The translations under genes were made by a program, and so were the position numbers. The notes beneath the pieces are model-generated. The model saw only the letters and a program-made list of their open reading frames with translations. It had not been told where the DNA came from and made no database searches. From positions 160,620,793 through 160,684,792 of the forward strand of contig NC_037673.1 in the NCBI RefSeq assembly GCF_003255815.1: a stretch of DNA of 64,000 nt. The letters run 5' to 3'. Of this stretch, positions 1-9,578 are shown piece by piece (the stretch's first letter is position 1; each line of letters starts with the position of its first letter). Origin of the DNA: Theropithecus gelada. Its lineage: Eukaryota; Chordata; Mammalia; Primates; Cercopithecidae.

Positions 1-303
1 TCTTAGCAAACTATCACAAGAACAGAAAACCAAACACCGCATGTTCTCACTCATAGGTGGGAACTGAACAATGAGATCACTTGGACTCAGGAAGGGGAAC
101 ATCACACACCGGGGCCTATCATGGGGAGGGGGGAGGGGGGAGGGATTGCATTGGGAGTTATACCTGATGTAAATGACGAGTTGATGGGTGCAGCAGACCA
201 ACATGGCACAAGTATACATATGTAACAAACCTGCACGTTATGCACATGTACCCTACAACTTAAAGTATAATAATAATAAATAAATTTAAAAAAAAAAAAA
301 AAG
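1..303 (+). mobile_element. LINE-1 3' end, L1PA-type (cut by window edge)
   Basis: This is the last ~300 bp of a primate-age LINE-1. It has the typical 3'UTR wording (tablet-like 'atgttctcactcatagg', a G-rich run, 'acctgcacgttatgcacatg'), a terminal aataataataaataaa stretch and a 15-A tail ending near 303. No coding sequence is left in the window. The 5' part lies outside, so its target duplication cannot be checked. It sits directly upstream of an older L1 3' end in the same orientation, so it probably inserted into that older copy. Confidence 0.93.
123..144 (+). other. G-rich tract, potential G-quadruplex in L1 3'UTR
   Basis: Runs of 4, 6, 6 and 3 G separated by single A residues. This is the known polypurine/G-quadruplex-prone block of LINE-1 3'UTRs. 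Folding is inferred from the G-run spacing only. Confidence 0.75.
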
Positions 304-903
304 AACTAAAAGTATAACTACTATTTGATCCAGCAATCCCACTACAGGCTATCTACCTAGAGGAAAAGAAGTCACTGTATGAAAAAGATACTTGAATATG
401 CATGTTTATAGCAGCACAAATTGCAATTGCAAAATCCTGGAACCAACCCAAATGCCCATCAATCAACAAGTGGATAAAGAAACTATGACTTATATATACG
501 ATGGCATACTACTCAGCCATAAAAAAGAATGAATTAATGGCATCTGCAGCAACCTGGATGACATTGGAGACTGTTATTCTAAGTGAAGTAACTCAGGAAT
601 GGAAAACCAAACATCATATGTTCTCACTGATATGTGGGAGCTAAGCTTTGAGAACACAAAGGTATAAGGATGATACAATGGACTTTGGGGACTTGTGGGA
701 AAGGGTGGGAGGGAGGCAATGGGATAAAAGACTATAAATAGGGTACAGTGTATACTGCTTGGGTGATAGGTGCACCAAAATCTCACAAATCACCACCAAA
801 GAATTTACTCATATAATCAAACACTACCTGTACCCCAATAACCTATGGAAAAATCAAAATAAATGAAAATAAAAGGCTTGAATAGACACATCACAAAAAA
901 AAA
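304..903 (+). mobile_element. Older LINE-1 3' end (L1PB/L1MA-type)
   Basis: The sequence follows the end of L1 ORF2 and the 3'UTR: 'ccagcaatcccacta', 'atgcccatcaatcaac', 'atactactcagccat', 'atgttctcactgatatg', then 'ggtgcaccaaaatctca'. It ends in an AT-rich region and an A-run near 894-903. It is visibly more diverged than the L1 before it. No open reading frame survives. Subfamily is uncertain. Confidence 0.85.
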
Positions 904-1254
904 ATAATAATCATGAGTTTTACAACTGTCTAAAAATAGACCAGTGATTAACCTTGAAATATGATTGTTTCTTTTTCACTGGTGTCAGTTAATGGGTTTT
1001 TTGGACATGGCCAACATCACCAGACAACTTTGTCTATCTTACTGTCACACTCAACCAAACACTGGGATATCTAAATGACACAATAACGTGGTGTGTCTTA
1101 GTTCCACCCTAGGCATCAAGGGAAATGCCATTTCATCACTTTCTTATAGTCCTGTAACAGCCTTGTCTCCCCTTTTCATCTGTGCCCTGAAGAAACTAGG
1201 GTGTTCTTTTCTTAAACTATAAAAGAACCCATATTGTTATCTTAGTCAACACTC
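904..1254. other. No gene or repeat recognised
   Basis: About 350 bp of ordinary AT-rich sequence between the L1 and an L2 relic. No ORF, RNA gene or repeat that I can name. Confidence 0.5.
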
Positions 1255-1830
1255 ATCAGTAGCCTTTTATCACTCTTGGGATAAAATCCAAACTCCTTCC
1301 CACAGCCTACATGGCCCTCTGGAAGTTGATCCTTGCCATTCTGTCTACTCTCTGATCTCCTCTCCTGATATTTTTTCCTTGAACACTAAGTTCCAGTTAT
1401 CCTGATCTTCGTGCTTTTTAAACATACCAAGTTCATGTCTTACCCAGGATCGTTGTACTTTTTCTTTCTCCTAGAAGGCTTTTTACAGATTTTCAAATAC
1501 CTTCCAAAGTCTTGTCCTCAAGATGTCTGCCAATACGTTACCTTATCTCCTTTGAAATACCTTCCTTGACCACGGTCTCTAGAATACCCCCCGTTTCCCC
1601 ATTCCTCCCCATTACCCTGTTTCTTTTCATGGTATTTACCACTACCTGCAATTTTAATAATGTTGTTATTCATCTCTTTTCATCTGTTTCTTCTGCCAAA
1701 ACACAATCTATAGAAAGGCAAAGACTTTCAGCATTTTGTTTATGGCTACATCTCTTTAGCCCGAGCCTAGAGCAGTGAGAGAAGCAGCTCAGAGAAAGTA
1801 GGCAGTCAAGAACAGGAATGATCTAAAACA
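1255..1830 (+). repeat. L2 LINE relic
   Basis: Diverged L2 3' region. It shows 'aaatccaaactccttcccac', 'cctacatggccctctgg', 'ctttgaaataccttccttgacc', 'ccattaccctgtttcttttcatggtatttaccac' in split form, and 'agcctagagcagtg' in consensus order. The 88-residue ORF at 1512-1778 is a chance reading of this relic. Confidence 0.75.
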
Positions 1831-3439
1831 AAGCCTACCTTGTATTTGTAAGTCATAAATATCACTTGATCGCAGAGGGGAGTAACCTCAAAATGTATTA
1901 TTTGAAAACCTAAAAATCATATTTTTTTTGTTGTATAGTTGACCATGCTTTAATTTTCATAAAGATGGCACCTACTCTATTGATGCTAATTTACCTATTT
2001 AATTATGCAAACACTATTTAATGAGTTAACCCAAAATGTATATTTTGTCATGTGATGCTTAAAATGCTGCTGGATGAAACATTAAGAACCATGAATCATT
2101 TAAATATATTCAAGACTATATTGTTCAGCTATATAACAAAAGTCTGAACTACTGTTTCAGTAAAAGTCAATGACATTCCTTTCACCAAAACAATATTTTT
2201 ACTCTGAGTTTTTTAAAAAACACAATTGTGAGAATGTAAGCTAGTTTGGCTATGATATCTTATTAGTGTCGCTGAATTTTAATCAGAACATGGAGTTATG
2301 TGGGGCGAAAAACACAATAATTTGTATCTGATGCAATACACCTAGCTATACTGCAAATAATTAGATCTTAGTATCCAAACGTGAAAATTCAGTATGAGTG
2401 AACTTAAAATAGTATTTGAGAACAAACCAGTAAAACAAAATGAAATTCATACTACAATTGTGACCTTAAGCTATGGATATTAGAGCCATTACTCTCTACT
2501 CTCCTGCATATGCAATCAACCTGAAACGTAGAACAACTTAGTACTTCCTAAAACTTATTTCCTCCAAGGTTAAATTACAGTTCTGTCCCTTTAGAATATA
2601 TTCATCACAGTACATTTCAACAAAAACAGTATAAGCTCTAACAAAACATTAAGGATAAAGCTCCTTTCATTAAAAAAGAATTTGAATAATATCCCCAATA
2701 ATCTGAGAGAATGTAGATATAGATTTGTCAATATATGAACAGAATCTTATAGAAATAACAAAATTTCCAGAAATAATTATAATCTGCTTAAAAATAAGAA
2801 CCACCTCCTTATAAAAGTTCTCCCCACCCCATGAGAGATGGATTGAAGGAATGAAGGAGTCATGCTTTCATTCTGTAATTCTTCATTGATTATCTTTTTT
2901 GTCTCCACATCCCGGACAAGGTGGTGGGAATCAAAGATAAGCAATCCCTAGAGGCTCTCAATGTTTCCTAGGTGAGCTGGATACGCATGCCTAATTAAAG
3001 CATGTCTCTCCCCGTAACTCTAAGAAGAGGTGCGCCTCCCGGGATCTGCTAGGAATTGCCTATATTCTTCTCCGAATGTGGTCAACACTTATGGCTGTAC
3101 CTTATAATTTAGCACTTAATGAAATATCTTGTCCAGTGTCTAGATGCATTGTTCTTTATTCTCAATTCATATTTTGTAAGGTGCAACCATGATTTATTAG
3201 TATTTTTTTATTTCTTTAAAATGCCCAGTATGATAAAAGACTGACAGTGGACACCAATCAAACAAAAAGATCATGATATATACAATCTAGGTCATAGTAC
3301 AGGGGAGTCACCCTTTATATTAGAATATCAAAGGAAGAATTCTATATCATATCATCTTTGAGCACGTACTTAAAATCAAATATCAGAATTCCAGATTTCT
3401 TTTAAAAGAGAAAAGTTCTCTACATTGCTTATCATTACC
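1831..3439. other. Unassigned AT-rich DNA
   Basis: No coding exon or RNA gene seen. A weak L2/MIR-like stretch may lie around 2860-2975 ('aatcaaagataagcaatccctag'), but it is too eroded to call. The rest is AT-rich and unique by eye. Confidence 0.4.
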
Positions 3440-3612
3440 AAGTTCTTACTTTACTTATTCATTTTGTTTATTGAAATCTTCCCTCATAGAATGTAAGCTC
3501 CATGGGACAGGGATTTTTCTCCAGTTTATTTACTGTCCTATCCCAAAGTACTAAAAAGGTGCCTGGCACATAGAAGGGACTCAATAAACATCTGTAGAAT
3601 GAATAAAGGAAG
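3440..3612 (+). repeat. L2 LINE 3' terminus
   Basis: Clear L2 3' end: 'agaatgtaagctccatggga', 'cagggatttttctcc', 'ggtgcctggcacatagaagg', 'ctcaataaacatctgtagaa', 'tgaata'. The order matches the L2a 3' end. Confidence 0.88.
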
Positions 3613-3741
3613 AAATAATTCCTATTTTCAAAACAAGCCAGAAGAACGTTATTGATGTAGTCTACATTATACATATGGAGAGATGCACACATAGGAAATA
3701 CATATATATAGAGGATACATAGGGAAATATGTAAATGGGAG

Positions 3742-3762
3742 ATATATATATATAATATATAT
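3742..3762. repeat. (AT)n simple repeat
   Basis: Short alternating TA/AT tract interrupted once. Likely a microsatellite. Confidence 0.8.
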
Positions 3763-3899
3763 GCAAATGAAAGAACAAACTCTTATAAGGTCAATAAATG
3801 AACAAAGCTTAATGATGATATCATAGGTCAATGGAATGTCCTGACATACTTCCTCAGTACTAACATGTGTATAAAATAGCCTAGTATTTTGGAAATCAG

Positions 3900-4470
3900 A
3901 CTGCATTTTTAAATTCATTTGTACATGTAATTTAATGGCACTCTAATTGTTTTTCTCCCTATCTAAAGGCTATTAGTCATTTTACGGCCCGTGTGTCCCA
4001 ATTGATGCTTTATTAGAATTGAGGACGTATGTTCATTTGCTGTGTATTGATAATCAGTATCATGTTATTATCATGCTATAACCATGATAAGCATCCCTGA
4101 CACTGGCAATATGAATAGGTATGATGTCCAGAGGAAGGTACTTTCTTTGTAGAATTTTCTCAACAATTCAGATAGCTGCCCCTGGGTAGCTACTATATGT
4201 TGTTGTATAATGTAGTCCTGGGAGGTAGTTATTTTTACATAATATTAGCTAAATAGGAAAGACTCGACTCAAATTTTATTAATTTTATTGCAACACTTTA
4301 AAAAAAAAAAAGCATAAAAATGCTAACTAAATAGCAGAAGGGCAGTAATTTTCTTTCATATGACCATGCTAAATTTAAGTAAAACACCAGTAGGATAGCA
4401 AACAAAAGAAACAGAAATATCCAGGTTCAAACTACTTTCTGCTTTGATGGATACTCAATGTGTTATGATG
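3900..4470. other. No gene or repeat recognised
   Basis: AT-rich sequence with an A11 run near 4301. Nothing further recognised. Confidence 0.4.
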
Positions 4471-4477
4471 TTAGATG

Positions 4478-4690
4478 GTGAACACAGTATTTGTTGAACA
4501 CTCACTATATGGTGGGTTCTTTGAAAGGTGCTATTCATTTATTGTGATCCCTGCTTTGTGGATGAGGAGACTGAGACTGAGAGAAGTAACTCATCCAGGG
4601 TCATACTTACAGTCAGCAGTGGAGCCAGGATTGGAATTAAGATGCCCCTTCATTCAGCTTTAGGGTACTTGCTCTCTTCTTTACAGTGCT
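4478..4690 (-). repeat. MIR SINE
   Basis: Reverse-orientation MIR. It runs from the 'gttgaacactcactatatgg' end, through 'tgtggatgaggagactgaga', to 'agcagtggagccaggattgg'. This is the antisense MIR core, at typical MIR divergence. Short ORFs across it are not real. Confidence 0.85.
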
Positions 4691-4699
4691 GGTTTAATT

Positions 4700-6460
4700 T
4701 GAAAGCAGCCTAAGGCCAGTCCAGGAGCTACCTGCAGGAGCAAGATTCATAGACATGCAACCTGTATAGACTCACTTAGAACCCCCCACACCGCCGATAT
4801 CCGCTCCTATCCTCATTGCATTCCCCTCCCCCAACCTAGTTTAAGGCTCTGCTATCACTGTTTTGACAATTTGAAATTCTTAATAACTTTGAATAAGCAA
4901 ACTTGCATTTTCATTTTGCACTGAACTTTTTAAATTAAATAACTGATTCTATTCAGTATAGAAATTTCACAGAATACTTTCACCTCGGTTATTGTTATTG
5001 AATTATTTTCCTTTTGAAAAGATATCCAAGCAGACTAAATTTTCCTCCGTATATGGGTATAAATTAGCAATTTGTTCCTGTAATTCCATTTCTAATCTAC
5101 ATAATTTCAAACTGACTCTACTAGGCATAGACTCTTTGGTCAGTTTTTTTGGGGGTCTTCAGTCCCTCCTAAGGTTGGCCTATGGATTAACCCTTTTATT
5201 TTTCTCCTTTTTAGAAGGTTTATCACAGAGTTCTTTCCTTCTTCAACTAATTTCCTCCCTCAGATTGTGACTGAGGCTATTAATTCAATTATTTATTAAA
5301 AAGTAATGAAAAAAATCTTACTGCAAAGGTTGCACACTGTCACCAGCACGCTCTTCAAAGAGCAGTTGCAAATTGACCTTTTGATCAAAAGAAATGCACC
5401 AACCTGATGCTGCACTTGCTCTTGCAGTTGTTCCTGTTATATTATTTATTTCATCTCTTTTTGGCCAGCTGGAGTTATAATATGCTTTGAGTCGCTAAAG
5501 GGGCTTTTAAGAAAGCAAGATAAATGCATTTATGTCATATGGAGGTTGCGTGCTAATTACTAATCTGACAGGGTGTAATAACAATACAAAAGCATCAGTG
5601 AAGAGAAAAAAATGAGCAGAATATGCAATTATTTTATGAAAGAGTTTCTTTCCTGGAGGGAGAAATCTGCACGTTTACCATCTGTAACAGAGGAGATGTT
5701 GAACTACATAAGTGAATTACCCCAGCTCTGAGTTCATGTGTATATGTAATGGGATGAACTCGAAATGACATTAAGTAATTTCATTATTGTCCAAAATACA
5801 AATAAAGAACACTAAAAGGCATGACTAACATAGTGAACTCCAAAGATGGATTTTCAAAGTTTTGCAAAGGGCTACAGTAATTTATATGAGAAATCAAATG
5901 TGATATAAAGTAATATACATTTTCCCAGATTACAAAAATATATATTGCATAAAGCTATCATTATTTTTCATAACGCATGTGAACAGAATATCCACAATAT
6001 GCTGTAAGGAAAAGGAATCAGTCCATTAACACCGCAGCGTAAGAGTCAGAAGTTTCATTTCTCATAGCACATTTAGTAACAGAGTTAAATAATCTGGAAA
6101 ATGGCTCTGGTTAATATTTAGAAAGAGTCTTACTTTAAATGACCATAGTGCAAAAGGGTTTTCATGCCAGCCTCAGACATAGCACTGAAGTGTTTACCTC
6201 AGTCTCTGTAAGTCTCTTTCAAGGACTTTCCAAAAAAATAAAAATAGTTACTCTTCCCTAAAAAGTTGCCATGTTAATGGAGAATAGAAATATTACTTCA
6301 ACCATACCATGTAATACTTCTCCATCCTTAAAAGTACAAATTTTTGTCTTTCTGTTTTTAACATTCAGGGTGCTAAATAATCCATATGGCTATATGTTTA
6401 CTCTTATAATGGGAACAAATGCACTTTAAAGATATGGAGACCCACACATGTATTAATCTT
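4700..6460. other. Repeat-poor interval, possible regulatory DNA at 5290-5720
   Basis: I recognise no interspersed repeat, exon or RNA gene. The 5290-5720 part is rich in homeodomain/POU-like words ('gctaattactaat', 'gataaatgcatttatg') and an E-box-like 'cagctg'. It has the texture of conserved noncoding DNA, but conservation cannot be judged from one sequence. Confidence 0.3.
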
Positions 6461-7360
6461 AACTGGCCTGTGAATCCTAACAGCCAGTAGTATCACGTCT
6501 CTCTTTTGGGAGGTCAGAACAACTCTACCTCTGTCCTCTTAGCATTCCGATTGGGTCTGAGAATGAAATTTACAAAAATTAGATTAACAGGAGAAAAGCA
6601 AAATGTAAGTTTTATATGGCATGGGAGCCCTCATTAAAAAAAAACAAAAAACTGAAGAGCTAAAGAAGCAGTTAGAATCTATTACTTATACAGAGTGAGT
6701 AAGACAAAGAGTAGTAAAAGTGAAGAAGCAACTAAATTATATATGGAGACTTCTGAGTTATATCAGCAGTGTCTGCATAGAATTCTCTCAGTTTCGACTT
6801 CCCGTCCTTGAGGATAAGGACGTTGCCTCTTTCTAATATAGGAAGAGCACCTTTCACATGGGAATTTCTTGTTCTGCTTTTGAGAAACAGCACAAGGTCA
6901 ATGTGATCTTTTCACATCTGCTATTTTTCAAGTGTCTTTAACTTAAATAGTCAATATGCAGGAATAGCACATTTTAACCCCTTCACCATCCACCTAGAGC
7001 ACTCAGACAGCTGCAGAGAACTGTTGAAAAGATTATGCTTTAGCTTGGGCTACATGCCAGAACTATGATTAAAAGATGGGAAGACAAGCATGTTTAGGAA
7101 AAAGAAGTGCCTTCAATTACCTATGCTGTTGTCGCCTTTACTCTTTCTTTCTCCTGAGATTATTTCATGACTTCAGGTATGCCTTGCATACTTATTTAAT
7201 TTTGTGATATTTTTGTTTTGTAATTTTTAAAAAAACTTTTGAAAAAGAGTCAAATATTAATTGTATTTAGTAGATGTCTCTGATCTCTAATGTAAATGAC
7301 TTGTGGCGCCTCAGAGGAGCATTCTTCCCTTACGGACTCTCCATACATGACATCAATTTA
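6461..7360. other. Unassigned, possibly an unnamed old repeat
   Basis: No gene seen. Phrases around 6560-6960 ('taacaggagaaaagcaaaat', 'gagcacctttcacatgggaa') feel repeat-like to me, perhaps an LTR, but I cannot name a family. The right boundary at 7360 is the mariner target TA. Confidence 0.3.
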
Positions 7361-7990
7361 TTAGGTTGGGGCAAATGTAATTGGGGTCGGACTGTGAATT
7401 TTAAATCATTACAACTAGGCTCAAACACGTCTTTATTAGTCAAAATAGCAACCATTACAATCAACACATTTTTGCCAGTGAGATTCTTGTAGCGTAAAAA
7501 TAATGCTTCGGGATTTGACAAACTCTTGGAAAACATGTTCTGAATCCTGCTGGTTGTGGAAGCATTTTTCACAGTTGTCGAGATACCTGAAGACGTGGTA
7601 GTCAGTTGGCGAGAGGTCATGTGAATATGGCAGATGAGGCAAAACTGTGTAACCCAATTCATTCAACTTTTGAAGCATTGGTTGTGCACTGAACGTGTGG
7701 TCGGGCATTGCCATAGAGAAGAGATGAGCCCTGTTGACCAATGCTGGCTGCAGGCATTGCAGTTTTCAGTGCGTTTCATCAATCTGTTGTGCATACTTTT
7801 CAGATATAGTGGTTTCTCCGGGATTCAGAAACTGTAGTGGATCAGACTGGCAGCAGACCAACAAACAGTGACTATGACCTCTTCTTGGGGCAAGTTTGGC
7901 TTTGAGACGTGCTTTGGAGACTCTTCCTGGTCTAACCACTGAGCCGATCATTGTGGTTGTCGTATAAAATCCGCTTTTCATCAAGTCACA

Positions 7991-8314
7991 ATTTTTTTTT
8001 TTTTAGTTTTTCCTTTCTTTTTTTCTTTTGAGACAGTGTCGCGTTCTGTCACCCAGGCTGGAGTGCAGTGGCCTGATCTTGGCTCCCTGCAACCTCCACC
8101 TCCTGGGTTCAAGCAATTCTCCTGTCTCAGTCTCCTGAGTAGCTGGGAGGGACTACATACGCAAGCGACCCCACCAGGCTAATTTTTGTATTGTTAGTAG
8201 AGACGGGGTTTCGCCTATTGGTCAGGCTGGTCTCGAACTGCTGACGTCAGGTGATCCAGTCACGTTGGCCTCCCAAAGTGTTGGGATTACAGGCATAAGC
8301 CACCATGCCCAGCC
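7991..8314 (-). mobile_element. Alu (AluS-type) inside Hsmar1
   Basis: Reverse-orientation full Alu. It begins with a T-rich tail (T-run plus ttcttt variants), then 'gagacagtgtcgcgttctgt', and ends at 'caccatgcccagcc'. Short direct repeats gtcaca at 7985-7990 and 8321-8326 look like the eroded target duplication. It interrupts the transposase at its first catalytic Asp codon. Confidence 0.93.
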
Positions 8315-8742
8315 ACGCATGTCACATCTGATCAAGAAATGCTTAATTGTTGTTGCATAGAATAAGAGAAGACAACACTTTAAGACAATGATTCCTTTGA
8401 CTTTCTCTCAACTCATGAAGCATCCAATTACGGAGCTTTTTCACCTTTCCAGTTTGTTTCAAATGCTGAATGATCATAGAATGTTCGACGCTGAATTCTT
8501 CAGCAACTCCTTGTGTAGCTGTAAGAGGATCCCCTTCAACGATTGCTCTCAACTGGTTGTTGTCAACTTCCAATGACCTGCCACTACACTCCTCATTTTC
8601 AAAGCTCTCCTCCGTTTCAAAACTTCTTGACCCACCACTACAGTTTATGTTCCTTAGCAGTTCCTGGGCTAAATGTGTTGTTGACGTTGTGAATTGTCTC
8701 CGCTGCTTTATGACCCATTTTGAACTTGAATAAGAAAACCGT

Positions 8743-9037
8743 GGCTGGACGCGGTGGCTCACGCCTGTAATCCCAGCACTTTGGGAGGCCGAGGAGGGTG
8801 GAACCTGAGGTCAGGAGGTTGAAACCATCTTGGCCAACATGGTGAAACCTGTCTCTACTGAAAATACAAAATTAGCTGGGCGTGGAGGCGGGCACCTGTA
8901 GTCCCAGCTACTCAGGAGGCTGAGGCAGGAGAATTGCTTGAACCAGAGAGTTGGAGGTTGCAGTGAGCCAAGATCACACCACTGCACTCCAGCCTGGCGA
9001 CATAGCAAGACTCTGTCTCAAAGAAAAAAAAAAAAAA
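8743..9037 (+). mobile_element. Alu (AluS-type) inside Hsmar1
   Basis: Full-length Alu from 'ggctggacgcggtggctcac' to an A-rich tail at 9022-9037. It lies in the N-terminal part of the transposase gene. Flanking 'gaaaa' on both sides is all that remains of a target duplication. ORFs reading through it are Alu artefacts. Confidence 0.95.
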
Positions 9038-9260
9038 GGGAAAATCACTTAGATTTGCTTTTTTTCTAACATCATTTCCATAGGCTAAAATAAATATGAA
9101 ATAAACAAGTAATAAGTCATTAGTAGAAAAACATAAAGTGAGAAATGCACATTAAAATGATGTAACCATAACCACATTTATTTAAGAATGTGTTCCAATA
9201 TCAAACAGCAAATTTCAGCAATGCAAAAACCACAATTACTCTTGCACCAACCTGCACCGT

Positions 9261-9578
9261 CTGCATTTTCCACAGTAAATATTTCTGAGAAGAAAACAAA
9301 AATAATAATATCTGAAAATAATTTATAAAGCAGTTTTTAAATTGTAATTCCATCTTTGGGTATTTTTCTTTGTGCTGATGTATAAGACATATGTCTAATT
9401 CTTATTCTAATATGACTGTACAATTCATAATTTGAAAAATTACTTAAATATATGCATTTACTCTAATAGCCCTGTAAGTTGAAAAAAAAAAGAAGTACGC
9501 CATATAGTTTATGCAACATGACATAAGTTTTATAAAAAGTACATGTAAACATGCATAAAGAAATCCAGAAACATGTAT
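9261..9578. repeat. Local duplication, copy A (pairs with 16137-16469)
   Basis: About 318 bp that align with 16137-16469 in the same orientation. The first ~104 bp have about 7 mismatches by eye. The rest has an insertion/deletion near the middle and more changes, giving roughly 85-90 % overall. The last ~60 bp are again almost identical ('gcataaagaaatccagaaac'). The text resembles an old L1M 3' end, but two independent ancient copies would not be this similar. Copy A begins within a few bases of the Hsmar1 right end, and the match stops abruptly at 'catgtat'. Confidence 0.75.

Larger units (their letters stand above)
7436..9081 (-). pseudogene. Hsmar1 transposase pseudogene
   Basis: Remnant of a mariner (D,D34D) transposase read on the minus strand. 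The original ATG survives at 9081, followed by residues MEMMLEKKQI, then an in-frame stop at codon 11. An Alu (8743-9037) interrupts the N-terminal part. The helix-turn-helix DNA-binding region continues at 8342-8742 (e.g. 'SLEVDNNQLRAIVE', 'QHLKQTGKVKKL'). A second Alu (7991-8314) sits at the first catalytic Asp codon, with the small repeat tgtgac on both sides. The rest lies at 7766-7984 ('LNPGETTISEKYAQQIDE') and, in another frame, at 7436-7741 ('LPHLPYSHDLSPTDYHVF', ending 'WQKCVDCNGCYFD'). The second catalytic motif (HDN in the family) is destroyed; the third Asp region is kept. Without the Alus the coding span is 1,027 bp, about 342 codons against 343 in the family. It is not functional. 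Confidence 0.92.
7361..9255 (-). mobile_element. Hsmar1 mariner transposon, near full length, split by two Alus
   Basis: The left terminal inverted repeat starts at 7361 ('ttaggttggggcaaatgtaa') next to a TA dinucleotide (7359-7360), the mariner target site. The right repeat ends near 9253-9255 ('caattactcttgcaccaacc'). Between them, on the minus strand, is recognisable Hsmar1 transposase. The span is 1,895 bp. Subtracting the two Alus (324 and 295 bp) leaves about 1,276 bp, close to the ~1.29 kb Hsmar1 consensus. The outermost bases and the TA at the right end have changed ('gcac'). Hsmar1 is the family whose transposase was captured in the SETMAR gene; this copy is an ordinary dead insertion. 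Confidence 0.92.

Noticed and set aside
5100..5280. 92-residue ORF at 4992-5270 as possible small membrane protein
   Set aside because: Hydrophobicity follows from T-rich sequence; no Kozak-like start, no homology I can recognise.
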